Below are positions 35,307-44,528 of a DNA stretch of 64,000 bases, piece by piece. The first letter of the stretch is position 1. Every line of letters starts with the position of its first letter. The notes under the pieces are model-generated. The model saw nothing but the letters and a program-made list of their open reading frames with translations. It did not search any database and was not told the origin of the DNA. The position numbers and the translations under genes were made by a program. The DNA comes from Aurantibrevibacter litoralis (GTDB lineage: Bacteria; Bacteroidota; Bacteroidia; Flavobacteriales; Flavobacteriaceae): positions 124,001 through 188,000 of the forward strand of contig NZ_JAYEEQ010000001.1 in the NCBI RefSeq assembly GCF_034651555.1, written 5' to 3'.

Positions 35307-37253
35307 ATGGAAAACTCAACTAGAAGCGTATTTATCCTATTATTTTTATTCTTTTGCCTCTTTTCAATTGCCCAAAAAACACAAAAGGACTCAATTGATC
35401 TTTATGTGCACCAAATAGGGAGAATGGCAAATGACAAAAGTATGTTCCGAAAATATTTTTTAGACCACGAATATTTAGAAGCTCAGGTACGGGAAGCTGA
35501 AGGACAAGAAAAGGTACGCATTCTTTTAAAATTACACACTTCAAGTATTTATAAATCAACCGAAGACGCTAGATGGTATAATGAGGAAGCCTTGGAGCTG
35601 GCAAAAGTATGGCGTTTTACAGAGGGTGAATTACAAGCCACATACAATCAGGCCTATATTCTTTTTGTGAATGGGAAATTTGATGATGCTATGCGTTTGG
35701 TTCAAGAGTTAGAATCTTCTTTGGATAAGGTGTTATATCCTAGCATTTACGGCGATGTAGCCACGCTTAAATCTGACATATACACGGAAAAGGGTGAATA
35801 TGATATTGCATTGGAAATTGGTTTACAACTGTTAGACCTTGCAGAAACAATAAATAATGATTATTTGTTTATGAAGGCCAACGCTGCCTTGTCTCATTAT
35901 TATTTAAGAAAGGAAAAATTTTCTAAGTCTTTAAGCTATTGCTTAACGGGGCTGCACTACATTATAAAACTTAAAAGAACTGAATTTTTTTATCCTAAAC
36001 TAGATGAAATTGCGAGGATGACCGCACAACTTGGTAATCCAATGGGCGCTTTAGGTGTTTATGAAGTTTTTTTTGAGCTAGAGAAAAGAACGCCACCGCC
36101 TGGCGATTATATTAAGAGTTCTGTTTATATGAATATGGCTAATATTTATCTATCTATTGGCCAGTTCGAAATGGCTCAAAAGCAAATCGGTCTTGGACTA
36201 AACATCGCCTATGCAAACAATTATAGATTTCGAATACCAAGAGGTTTAACAATACAAGCAGAACTTTACCTAAAGCAAGGGAAAACTTCTAAAGCCATAG
36301 CCTATTTTGAAAAAAGTATTGATGCGGCAGAAAATATAAATGCCTTTGATGTAATAAAAACCAATAGTAAAATAGTAGCTAAATTATTTGCACAGAGCAA
36401 GCAACCCGAAAAATCTAAAGAATATGCTGACTTATATAGAATTATAAATGATTCCCTTTACACGAATGAACGCCTACAAAGGACCATTATTCTTGAAGCA
36501 AAGCGTTATATTAAAGATATTTCTCTCAAAAAAAAGGAATTAGAATACCAGAATGGCATACAAAGAGCCAACCTGAATACATTAAAAATATTTTTTATTC
36601 TTTTTTTGGTTCTATTTGGCGTTGGTCTATTTTCCTACTTAAAAGTGAAAAAGAAGAATAAATTGTTATACCAAAGAACAGTAGAACTGGTTAATTTACA
36701 AATTACACAGAACAGGAAATTGAATGGAGATCTGAAGGTTAGCACAGCTAATTCTAAAAAAGTGTCAAAAGTAAAAATAGTAGATCCAAACAAATCGATC
36801 GATGAAGATATTAAAGAAATTATTTTAACAAAATTGGAAAAACTCGAAAGCAAGCACTTTTTTTTGGAGCCAAATTGCAACCTATATCAACTGGCGGATA
36901 CCCTTAAAACCAATCCAAAATATCTATCGCAAGTGATAAATCAAGAAAAAAACACCAACTTTAACAATTATATTAATGGCCTTAGAATAAATTATTTGTT
37001 GCCCAAGCTTATAGAAAATTTAGAGTTTAGAAATAGTAAGCTAACCTATATAGCATTTACCATAGGATACAACAACCTTAATACATTTAATGATGCCTTT
37101 AAAAAAAGGTTAGGGATTTTACCATCTTATTTTATTAAAGAATTAAACAACGATATTGCGGTTTCTAATTACGCAGTGATTACTAAATTAAAAAAAGGTT
37201 ACGCTCACATTCCAACCATCAAAACACCGCAAGAAAGTCATCAACCAGGATAG
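35307..37253 (+). CDS. Membrane-tethered TPR/AraC-family transcriptional regulator
   Basis: 648 aa: a signal peptide (SVFILLFLFFCLFSIAQ), a TPR array over residues about 60-400 predicted to face the periplasm, one transmembrane helix (LKIFFILFLVLFGVGLFSYL, near 426), a coiled linker, and a cytosolic AraC-type double helix-turn-helix (YQLADTLKTNPKYLSQVINQ and YIAFTIGYNNLNTFNDAFKK, about 530-640). This layout is common in Bacteroidota, where such proteins sense nutrients or envelope signals. It converges with the SusD gene, so control of that pair is plausible but unproven. Confidence 0.9.
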   Translation: MENSTRSVFILLFLFFCLFSIAQKTQKDSIDLYVHQIGRMANDKSMFRKYFLDHEYLEAQVREAEGQEKVRILLKLHTSSIYKSTEDARWYNEEALELAKVWRFTEGELQATYNQAYILFVNGKFDDAMRLVQELESSLDKVLYPSIYGDVATLKSDIYTEKGEYDIALEIGLQLLDLAETINNDYLFMKANAALSHYYLRKEKFSKSLSYCLTGLHYIIKLKRTEFFYPKLDEIARMTAQLGNPMGALGVYEVFFELEKRTPPPGDYIKSSVYMNMANIYLSIGQFEMAQKQIGLGLNIAYANNYRFRIPRGLTIQAELYLKQGKTSKAIAYFEKSIDAAENINAFDVIKTNSKIVAKLFAQSKQPEKSKEYADLYRIINDSLYTNERLQRTIILEAKRYIKDISLKKKELEYQNGIQRANLNTLKIFFILFLVLFGVGLFSYLKVKKKNKLLYQRTVELVNLQITQNRKLNGDLKVSTANSKKVSKVKIVDPNKSIDEDIKEIILTKLEKLESKHFFLEPNCNLYQLADTLKTNPKYLSQVINQEKNTNFNNYINGLRINYLLPKLIENLEFRNSKLTYIAFTIGYNNLNTFNDAFKKRLGILPSYFIKELNNDIAVSNYAVITKLKKGYAHIPTIKTPQESHQPG

Positions 37254-37282
37254 TAATAGGGATTTGGTCATGTCCCAAAAAA

Positions 37283-37320
37283 AAAGCAACATCTAAAATT
37301 ATAGATGTCGCTTTCTTACT
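37283..37320. terminator. Hairpin between convergent regulator and susD
   Basis: AAAGC plus ACATCTA (37283-37295, one bulge) pair with TAGATGT plus GCTTT (37302-37314). It is flanked by A-rich and T-rich stretches and could stop transcription from both sides. Confidence 0.55.
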
Positions 37321-37373
37321 AACTCAAACTAAACTAACTCACAACAAATCTTTATTATTTATTTTATCATTAA

Positions 37374-38912
37374 TTAATACCCAGGGTTTTGCGGAGTAAG
37401 ATTCGGATTGTTTATCAGTTCCTGTTCGGGTATTGGGAAAAGTAGGTGCTTTTCCTGAAGAGATTGACTGGAGTTTAAATTAACATGCCCAACAAAATTG
37501 TCAAAACCACCATTTTCAACATTAAAAACCTTTCTTAAACGCACCATATCAAACCAGGTGATCTGCTCATAGCAAAGTTCAAACCATCTTTCTCTCCAAA
37601 CGGTTTCTTGAAATGAGTCTTTGGTGAATTCGGCTAAAGTGGGAGTGCTAAGTTGTGCTCTGTCGCGAATTCTTTTGAGGGCGTCAAGCCCCTCTTGACT
37701 TGGACCACTAACTTCATTACTTGCCTCAGCATAAGTAAGCAACACTTCTGCAAAACGGATCATAGGTAAGTTAAGGTTGTCTCTGGCCGTGCCTGGCACT
37801 CCAAACGTGCCGTTTGCAATTACATTAAAATGCTTAAAGATAAAGGGGGCTCCTAACGAGAAGAGATCTTCGAAACCATTTCTATAATAATTGGTGTAAA
37901 ACCAACCCTCGCGATCAACGGCTCTAAGATCCCCATCTTCGAAGGAATTGAAAAAGCTAATATGTGGAATTGTACTACCAGTACCCGATGGCCCTCTGTA
38001 GGTAACGGGCTGAAAATTAGGAAACATATTACCCATTGGATTTTCAGCGATCAATGCATTATATTGAAGACTGAAAATATGTTCTACCATATTATTGAAT
38101 CGCTCGTCATGTATCTCGCCATAGGTGTCAAAAAGATCAATAGGACCGGCATTATCAATGACCTCTTTAGCTTTAGAAGCCGCGTCGGCATAACGTCCTG
38201 TATCGTTTAATGGGAATCCCGCCATGGTTAAATACACTTTAGATAACAGTGATTTAACGGCAGATTGAGAAACTCTGCCACTTTGATCGGTCCAAGGTAG
38301 ACCAGAAGTTTCAGCCACTAATAAATCGCCTACTATAAGATCATAAACTTCACTTTGAGGAGTTCGTATTGCAAAAAAATCTTCGGAACTTGCACTTTGG
38401 GGAGCTGTAATTAACGGCACATCGCCCCATAACCTCACGGCATAGAAATAGGCCCAAGCTCTTAAAAATCTTGCTTCACCTAGAAGCCTGCTTTTTGCAG
38501 TTTCATCCATGTCAATGCCGGGTACATTTTCAAGCACTAAATTGGCATTTCCTATTACTCTGTAAACCCCTCTCCACCAGTTCCTCACATGACCAGTGTT
38601 GCCGTCATAGGATAAGGAATACAAGTTATTAAGGTCCGAATTCTGAGAGGTTTGTGTGGTGGCATTACCCGTTGGGCCTTCCAATAATTGCCAATTTGAT
38701 GAAAATATACCTGCACCATTACCTACAAAGCGTGCATCGGCATACACGGCGGCAACAGCAGCTTCTGCTTGTTTGGCAGTTGTATAAAAACTTTGTGGTC
38801 CTAAGTTAGAAGGATCTAACTCTTCTAAAAAATCCGAGCAGCCTACGATTAATATCAGTAGTACTGGGTAGAACAAAAAAATGATTTTTGATTTTATTAT
38901 ATTTTTTCTCAT
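37374..38912 (-). CDS. SusD-like glycan/nutrient-binding outer membrane lipoprotein
   Basis: A surface lipoprotein that closes over a SusC-type channel and binds the substrate. 512 aa. The signal ends at the lipobox ILIVGC, followed by SDFLEELDPSNLGPQSFYTT. The TPR-like RagB/SusD fold is visible in FLRAWAYFYAVRLWGDVPLI and in the C-terminal MIRFAEVLLTYAEASNE and WRERWFELCYEQITWFDMVR. It is encoded 26 bp after its SusC partner. No carbohydrate-active enzyme, sulfatase or protease gene lies nearby, so the substrate is unknown. Confidence 0.93.
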   Translation of the reverse strand: MRKNIIKSKIIFLFYPVLLILIVGCSDFLEELDPSNLGPQSFYTTAKQAEAAVAAVYADARFVGNGAGIFSSNWQLLEGPTGNATTQTSQNSDLNNLYSLSYDGNTGHVRNWWRGVYRVIGNANLVLENVPGIDMDETAKSRLLGEARFLRAWAYFYAVRLWGDVPLITAPQSASSEDFFAIRTPQSEVYDLIVGDLLVAETSGLPWTDQSGRVSQSAVKSLLSKVYLTMAGFPLNDTGRYADAASKAKEVIDNAGPIDLFDTYGEIHDERFNNMVEHIFSLQYNALIAENPMGNMFPNFQPVTYRGPSGTGSTIPHISFFNSFEDGDLRAVDREGWFYTNYYRNGFEDLFSLGAPFIFKHFNVIANGTFGVPGTARDNLNLPMIRFAEVLLTYAEASNEVSGPSQEGLDALKRIRDRAQLSTPTLAEFTKDSFQETVWRERWFELCYEQITWFDMVRLRKVFNVENGGFDNFVGHVNLNSSQSLQEKHLLFPIPEQELINNPNLTPQNPGY

Positions 38913-38938
38913 AATACTATTGCTTTATTTTTTATAAA

Positions 38939-41900
38939 TTATAGGCCAACTTGCAGTCCAATCATAAATGTGGTTGTCTTTGGAAAATTGTGCCACATTT
39001 GTCCCTGAGAAAAAGCACTGCTTCCATTTCCTTGGTTTGTTGGCGTTACTTCTGGATCGCCAATAAGCCCGTCATCTACAAGCAAAAAGAAATTTTGCAC
39101 AGAAGAGTACAATCTTAGTTTGGTAAGTCCAAATTTTTCAACCACATCAGTGTCAAAATTATACCCTAACATAAGATTTCTTCCCCTTAAAAATGAACCG
39201 TCTTGTACCCAATGCGAATCTACATTGGTAACATGTCCTGCTCTAGACTCACGGATTTGAGCAATCATTGTATCTTGATTGTCAGGTGTCCAGGCATTTA
39301 AAACCGTTCTGTAACTATTGGCAAGTCCCTGTCTATCTTCACTAGCATGAAGGTTCATGTTTAGCACGTCATTTCCTATAGAGTATTGCAATTCTATAGT
39401 TAAATCAATGTTCTTGTAGGTAAAATAATTGGTAAATGCGCCCCAAGCATCTGGGCTTCCGTTTCCTATTATAGATCTGTCCTCGTCATTTATAATTTTG
39501 TCACCGTTTCTATCCAAGTATTTTACATCTCCAGGTAGCAAAGTAAGTCCGTTACGGTAACTTACAAATGAAGCGGCTTCCGCTGCCTCATCTGTTCCCC
39601 ATATCCCTAATCTGGTAAGACCCCAGAAAGACCCGACCGGTTCACCGATACGAATTATATTGGTTTGGTTGGTAAAGTTAGGGCCACCTACTCCAAATAT
39701 GTCAGAAGGCGTTGCTAAGGATAACACTTTATTTCTATTGGCTGAAATATTAAATGTGGATGTCCACGAAAAATTATCATTTCTAATGTTAATTGTATTT
39801 ACCGCCATTTCGATACCCTTGTTTTCCATGGAACCTGCATTCCTTCTTATAGTAGCAAATCCACTGGATTGGGGAACGGGTGCATCTAATAACATGTCCG
39901 TAGTTTCCCTATAATATAAATCCATTTCAAAATTTATTCTGTTCTGAAACAGTCCAAGTTCTAAACCTATATCATATTGTGTGGTCTTTTCCCATTTTAA
40001 GTCTGGATTTGCAAGTCGGTTCAATCCAGTTCCACCTACTCGGTTGCCGTCGAAGATGGTAGCAAAATTAGAACTCAAAAGAGATAAGGATGAGAAGGGA
40101 GGGATTTCTGAGTTGCCTGTAACGCCAACACTAGACCTAAGTTTTAAATTGGAGATGACTTTACTGTCTGCCAGAAAATCTTCCTGCGAGACTCTCCATG
40201 CGACTGCCGCTGATGGAAAAAAGGAAAATTTATTATTATCACCAAATTTTGAAGACCCGTCTGCTCTGCCTGTTACTGTAAATAAATATTTGCCCATGAG
40301 ATTGTAGTTTATCCTTCCAAAATAGGAATTTAAAGCCTCTCTTGCTGCATTTGAAGCCACTCCAAAATCTTGAGATCCGGCTCCTAAATTATTAAACTCA
40401 AAAAAATCAGTTGGAAAATTACGAGACTGTGCACTAACCGAAAATAGTTCAGATTCTTGCCATGACAAACCTAGAAGTGCCGTTACAGAATGATTGTCAT
40501 TGAAGGTTTTGTCATACGTTAAATAATTTTCAGTAGACCAAAATGTTTGTTTCAAATTTCTGGATGAAGCAAAGGCATTGCCATTACTGTCGAGTGTACT
40601 ATCACTAAACTGGTTAGTTTCCTGAGTGGAAATATTGGTACCTAAGACGGATCTAAAAACCAGATTTTTGGTCAAATTTATATCAGCATACATACTACCC
40701 GTTACGGTTTGGGTATTAAGATTGTATTTACGACCATCCAGTCTATGTACAGAACTTCTAGTTCCTTCTGCGAAAGGATAATCTCGGTTTTCGGCAAATC
40801 TCCCAGCCAAAGGTCCGCTTTCATAACGTACAGGTAAAAAGGGGAAATCTTCTACCATCTGCCTCGCTACAGCATCATTAATATCTACTAAATTTTCTCT
40901 TTGAAAATTATAACTTAGAGTACCCCCAACTTTCATCCATTTTTTGATTTGATCATCAATGGCAAATCTTCCTGAATATCGTCTTAAAAAGGAAGTCTTT
41001 ATAAGACCTTTGTCATCTCTAAAACCCAGGGATAAACTGTAGGTTGTTCTTTCGTTGCCACCAGAGAAACCAAGTTGATGATTCTGAGATAAATCTCGTT
41101 GTTGAATGGCTTTGGACCAGTCGGTGTCGTACAAGGGGTTACCATTGCTGTCAAACAATGTGGCCATTTGAGGATCTAATCTTCTGAGTCTTGGTTCTAA
41201 GGCAGCATAATTTCCAGCTGCCCAACCGGCCGGATCAAACTTTTGCGCATTTTCCCAAGCAAGTTGCTCCATATCTAAATACTCTCGGGCATTTAGTACC
41301 TCAGGTTTATTTGGGCCGTAGCCAACAAGGCTATAATCAACATCGTAGGTGATGCGACCTTCACCGGACTTTCCTCTTCTGGTTGTAACTAAAATAACAC
41401 CATTAGCGCCTCTTGCACCATAGATTGCGGTTGATGACGCATCTTTTAGCACCTCAATGGATACTATATCATTAGGATTTAGGAAATCTATAGCCGTTGA
41501 AAATTGATCTTGATTACCTTGAGGTAGTTGAACCCCATCAACAACATATAAAGGATTGTTTGATGAATTTATGGAACTAAACCCCCTAATTCTAATGGTA
41601 GATCTACCTCCCGGTCGTCCAGAATTGGTGTTTACTTGAACCCCCGCAATTCTTCCAGATAAGGCTTGGTTAAGTGAAGCGGCTGGGCGCTCACTCAATT
41701 TGCTTTCGCCAACCTGCCCCACAGATCCGGTTAAATCAGAACGTTTTTGGCTACCATAACCAATGAGGACTACTTCATCCAATTGGCTGGCGTCTTCCTC
41801 TAAAGTAACGTTGATTTCAGTGCGACCGTTTACAGCAATTTCTTGTTTTTGAAAACCGATATAGCTAAAAACAAGTGTCGCATTGTTAGGCACTCCGTCT

Positions 41901-42082
41901 AGGGCGTAATTACCATCAAAATCTGTTTGCGTTCCATTTGAAGTTCCTTTTACAATTACATTAGCACCTGGCAATGGCCCAGAAGAGTCGGAAACGCTTC
42001 CGGTAATGGTCTGTGCTTGCGTAAGTGCGGTTATCAAAAGCGCACCCAAAAGCACCATACTTTTTGTTAATTTCATCTTCAT
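38939..42082 (-). CDS. SusC-like TonB-dependent outer membrane receptor
   Basis: A 22-strand barrel importer of 1047 aa. Signal peptide (LTKSMVLLGALLITALTQAQ), an N-terminal carboxypeptidase-regulatory-like domain (GSVSDSSGPLPGANVIVKGT), a TonB box region, a plug domain (LNQALSGRIAGVQVNTNSGR, and the RIRGFSSINSSNNPLYVVDG signature), then the barrel, ending in TTTFMIGLQVGL. No N-terminal anti-sigma-interacting domain is seen. It is the first gene of the susC-susD pair, with a 5' leader rich in CAA triplets. Confidence 0.94.
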   Translation of the reverse strand: MKMKLTKSMVLLGALLITALTQAQTITGSVSDSSGPLPGANVIVKGTSNGTQTDFDGNYALDGVPNNATLVFSYIGFQKQEIAVNGRTEINVTLEEDASQLDEVVLIGYGSQKRSDLTGSVGQVGESKLSERPAASLNQALSGRIAGVQVNTNSGRPGGRSTIRIRGFSSINSSNNPLYVVDGVQLPQGNQDQFSTAIDFLNPNDIVSIEVLKDASSTAIYGARGANGVILVTTRRGKSGEGRITYDVDYSLVGYGPNKPEVLNAREYLDMEQLAWENAQKFDPAGWAAGNYAALEPRLRRLDPQMATLFDSNGNPLYDTDWSKAIQQRDLSQNHQLGFSGGNERTTYSLSLGFRDDKGLIKTSFLRRYSGRFAIDDQIKKWMKVGGTLSYNFQRENLVDINDAVARQMVEDFPFLPVRYESGPLAGRFAENRDYPFAEGTRSSVHRLDGRKYNLNTQTVTGSMYADINLTKNLVFRSVLGTNISTQETNQFSDSTLDSNGNAFASSRNLKQTFWSTENYLTYDKTFNDNHSVTALLGLSWQESELFSVSAQSRNFPTDFFEFNNLGAGSQDFGVASNAAREALNSYFGRINYNLMGKYLFTVTGRADGSSKFGDNNKFSFFPSAAVAWRVSQEDFLADSKVISNLKLRSSVGVTGNSEIPPFSSLSLLSSNFATIFDGNRVGGTGLNRLANPDLKWEKTTQYDIGLELGLFQNRINFEMDLYYRETTDMLLDAPVPQSSGFATIRRNAGSMENKGIEMAVNTINIRNDNFSWTSTFNISANRNKVLSLATPSDIFGVGGPNFTNQTNIIRIGEPVGSFWGLTRLGIWGTDEAAEAASFVSYRNGLTLLPGDVKYLDRNGDKIINDEDRSIIGNGSPDAWGAFTNYFTYKNIDLTIELQYSIGNDVLNMNLHASEDRQGLANSYRTVLNAWTPDNQDTMIAQIRESRAGHVTNVDSHWVQDGSFLRGRNLMLGYNFDTDVVEKFGLTKLRLYSSVQNFFLLVDDGLIGDPEVTPTNQGNGSSAFSQGQMWHNFPKTTTFMIGLQVGL

Positions 42083-42516
42083 ACGAAATAGTTTAAATTG
42101 GTTAATAGTAAATGAAAGTTGTTGTTGTTGATAAAAGGATCTTAGTAGAAGTATTCTTGTTAAAATATTTCAAATGATCATTTATATCTGTTGCCAAAAT
42201 TATCTTAAATAAATTATGGACTAGGGAGATGAAGCAATAATGGCTCTAAAATTCATGAATTTTAGAGCCGTTTTTATTCTTGATTGCCAACCAAAAAGGT
42301 TTTAATTTGAGGATTTGATAATCTTTGATAAAAGATATTGTAATAATCACTCACTATCCCATAGCTTATTTGTCTTGTTAATTACATGTTAAATAATGTG
42401 CGCAAATTTTACATAAAGGAGCTCGCAGTATAATTTTTAGGATTCACTGCATAAATTTTAACGGTAGTAAACACAAAGGTTTTCACTATTTTTATCGACC
42501 TAATCAATTCATAGGA
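42083..42516. other. Intergenic region between divergent susC and sanA-like genes
   Basis: 434 bp. On the minus strand a -7 box TAATTTTG (plus coordinates 42195-42202) would serve susC with a leader of ~110 nt; its -33 partner is not clear. A 28-bp perfect palindrome lies at 42242-42269. A degenerate -7 box TATTTTTA (42487-42494) precedes the sanA-like gene. Confidence 0.5.
42242..42275 (+). terminator. 28-bp perfect palindrome followed by a T-run
   Basis: GGCTCTAAAATTCA (42242-42255) is perfectly complementary to TGAATTTTAGAGCC (42256-42269), then GTTTTTATT. On the plus strand this has terminator features, yet no plus-strand gene lies between it and susC. It may end a small RNA or an antisense transcript, or act as an operator. 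Confidence 0.6.
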
Positions 42517-43152
42517 ATGATAAAAAAAACTGGATATGTTGTAGTAGCTATTTCGATATTTTTGGGGTTTCTTATTCTCCTATGTAATTTTATAATTTCA
42601 TGGAGTGTTGACGGCAAAATTTATTCAGATAGTGTGCAAATCCCCAAAAACAAGGTAGGTCTGGTCTTAGGAACTTCTAAAAAATTAGTTGATGGGAAGC
42701 CCAATGCCTATTACACCCAGCGTATTAATGCGACGGTTACCCTCTTTAAAGCCGGAAAAATAGATTTTGTATTGGTTAGCGGCGATAATGCTACCCAATA
42801 CTATAACGAACCCCATACGTTTAAGAAAGACCTTGTGGCGAAAGGCATTCCTGCCGAAAAGATTTTTTTAGACTATGCCGGCTTCCGTACGCTAGATTCT
42901 ATGGTGAGAGCAAAATACGTTTTCGGTTTGGAGCGCGTTACTGTAATTTCGCAAAAATTTCATTTAGAACGAGCCATTTATTTGGCTGAAAAGAAGAGAT
43001 TGCCGGCTATAGGGTTTATAGCAGACGATGTTACGGGCACCGAGGGAATAAAAGTGACCCTCCGAGAATATTTGGCAAAAGTGAAGGTTTTTATAGATTT
43101 ATTGCTAAATACCCAACCCAAATTTTATGGCGAGCGTATCGAGATAAAATAA
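42517..43152 (+). CDS. SanA-like DUF218 inner membrane protein
   Basis: 211 aa with one N-terminal transmembrane helix (GYVVVAISIFLGFLILLCNF) and a DUF218/ElyC-type periplasmic domain: VGLVLGTSKKLVDGKPNAYY, LVSGDNATQYYNEPHTF, FLDYAGFRTLDSMVRAKYVF and ISQKFHLERAIYLA. These blocks match SanA of enterobacteria, linked to envelope integrity and vancomycin exclusion at high temperature; the molecular activity is unknown. 57 bp separate it from the NRAMP-related gene, so co-transcription is likely. Confidence 0.88.
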   Translation: MIKKTGYVVVAISIFLGFLILLCNFIISWSVDGKIYSDSVQIPKNKVGLVLGTSKKLVDGKPNAYYTQRINATVTLFKAGKIDFVLVSGDNATQYYNEPHTFKKDLVAKGIPAEKIFLDYAGFRTLDSMVRAKYVFGLERVTVISQKFHLERAIYLAEKKRLPAIGFIADDVTGTEGIKVTLREYLAKVKVFIDLLLNTQPKFYGERIEIK

Positions 43153-43209
43153 GCATTACTCTTGTTTTAAAAAGTACTATTTTAGTTTTTTGTTATAACC
43201 TACATCGGC

Positions 43210-44463
43210 ATGTCTAAAACCAAAACATTTATTAGCTCCTTAGGTCCCGGACTTTTATTTGCGAGCATGTCTATTGGCACGTCCCATTTGGTGCTTTCCA
43301 CTAAGGCTGGAGCGCAATACGGTTGGCTCATGTGTATTCCTATTATTTTGGCGAATGTGTTAAAATATCCTTTTTTCGAGTTTGGTATTCGCTACACCAA
43401 TATCACCAAAATATCACTTATCGAAGGCTATTTAAAAAGAGGAAAGGGATATCTATGGTTTTATGCCTTTATCAGTATTTTTTCAATTTTTACCATCTTG
43501 GCTGCCTTGTACGTAGTTACAGCGGGTTTGCTGATCAATGTACTTCGGCTCCCAACTCTTTCTGTGAGTATGGTGGCGCTTGGACTATTTATTTTTATAA
43601 GTTCCATGTTGATTATTGGGCGCTATAAATTTCTAGAAACTTCCTTAAAATTTGTCATTTCTATCCTTTTTGTAGCCCTTTTGTTTACCACAGCCATGGT
43701 CGTGTATAAAGGGAATGTTGTAGCCGTTGCCCATTTTGAGCCACCGACCTTGTTTAACGAAGTTGGTGTGTTGTTTTTGATTGGTTTGGTAGGTTGGATG
43801 CCTACAACCGTAGAAGCGTCAAGTTGGGTAAGCCTTTGGAGTATAGAAAAATTTAAGAGTAGCGGGGTACAGCGCTCTTTAAAGGAAGCCTTGCAGGAAT
43901 TTAATTTTGGGTACATCCTTACCGGTGTATTAGCCTTGTTTTTTTTGATTATCGGATGGATGACCTTGTACGGAACAAATACGGAACTCAGTGGTAGCGC
44001 GGTTGTTTTTGCAGACCAGCTTATCACTCTTTTTACAGGTCATATCGGAGCTTGGAGTTATTTCTTTATTGCTACTGCGGCCTTTGCGACCATGTTTAGT
44101 ACGTGTATGACGGCTCACGATGCCGTCTCTAGAGTGAGTGTCGATGTCATTGAATTGCTTTTTGCGAAGGCGAAAGGCATCGATAAACGGCTCTTTTTCG
44201 CTATCATGGTAGTAGTATTAGCGCTTATAAATTTTATAGTGGTTTCTGTTTTTAGCGCTAATATGGGTCAGTTGGTGGCCATAGCCACTTTTGTGTCATT
44301 TGTGTTGGCACCCGTAATAGGATATATGAATCTAAAAAACGTGATGAGCGAAGATATTCCGGCACATCTAAGACCAAAAAAAGGCTTGCGATTACTAACG
44401 TATTTGGGTATTTTCTTTCTTTCGCTTTTTGCCATCTACTATTTTTGGATGGTGGTTTTTTAA
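43210..44463 (+). CDS. NRAMP-related membrane transporter with altered metal-site motifs
   Basis: 417 aa, about eleven hydrophobic segments. The start SSLGPGLLFASMSIGTSHLV and KAGAQYGW align with TM1 of NRAMP divalent metal transporters, but the metal-binding DPGN is replaced by GTSH (23-26). In TM6 the MPH motif reads MPT (Met197-Pro-Thr199, in GWMPTTVEASSW). Other NRAMP features remain, including VTAGLLINVLRL-like TM3 text and FATMFSTCMTAHDAVSR in TM8. Substrate may be other than Mn/Fe, or may not be a metal. It converges with the OmpA-family gene. Confidence 0.85.
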   Translation: MSKTKTFISSLGPGLLFASMSIGTSHLVLSTKAGAQYGWLMCIPIILANVLKYPFFEFGIRYTNITKISLIEGYLKRGKGYLWFYAFISIFSIFTILAALYVVTAGLLINVLRLPTLSVSMVALGLFIFISSMLIIGRYKFLETSLKFVISILFVALLFTTAMVVYKGNVVAVAHFEPPTLFNEVGVLFLIGLVGWMPTTVEASSWVSLWSIEKFKSSGVQRSLKEALQEFNFGYILTGVLALFFLIIGWMTLYGTNTELSGSAVVFADQLITLFTGHIGAWSYFFIATAAFATMFSTCMTAHDAVSRVSVDVIELLFAKAKGIDKRLFFAIMVVVLALINFIVVSVFSANMGQLVAIATFVSFVLAPVIGYMNLKNVMSEDIPAHLRPKKGLRLLTYLGIFFLSLFAIYYFWMVVF

Positions 44464-44528
44464 AATTGAGGTCTGTTCATTAGTCCCAATGCATACTTTA
44501 AAACGCACTAGAGCTTAGCGCCAAAACG

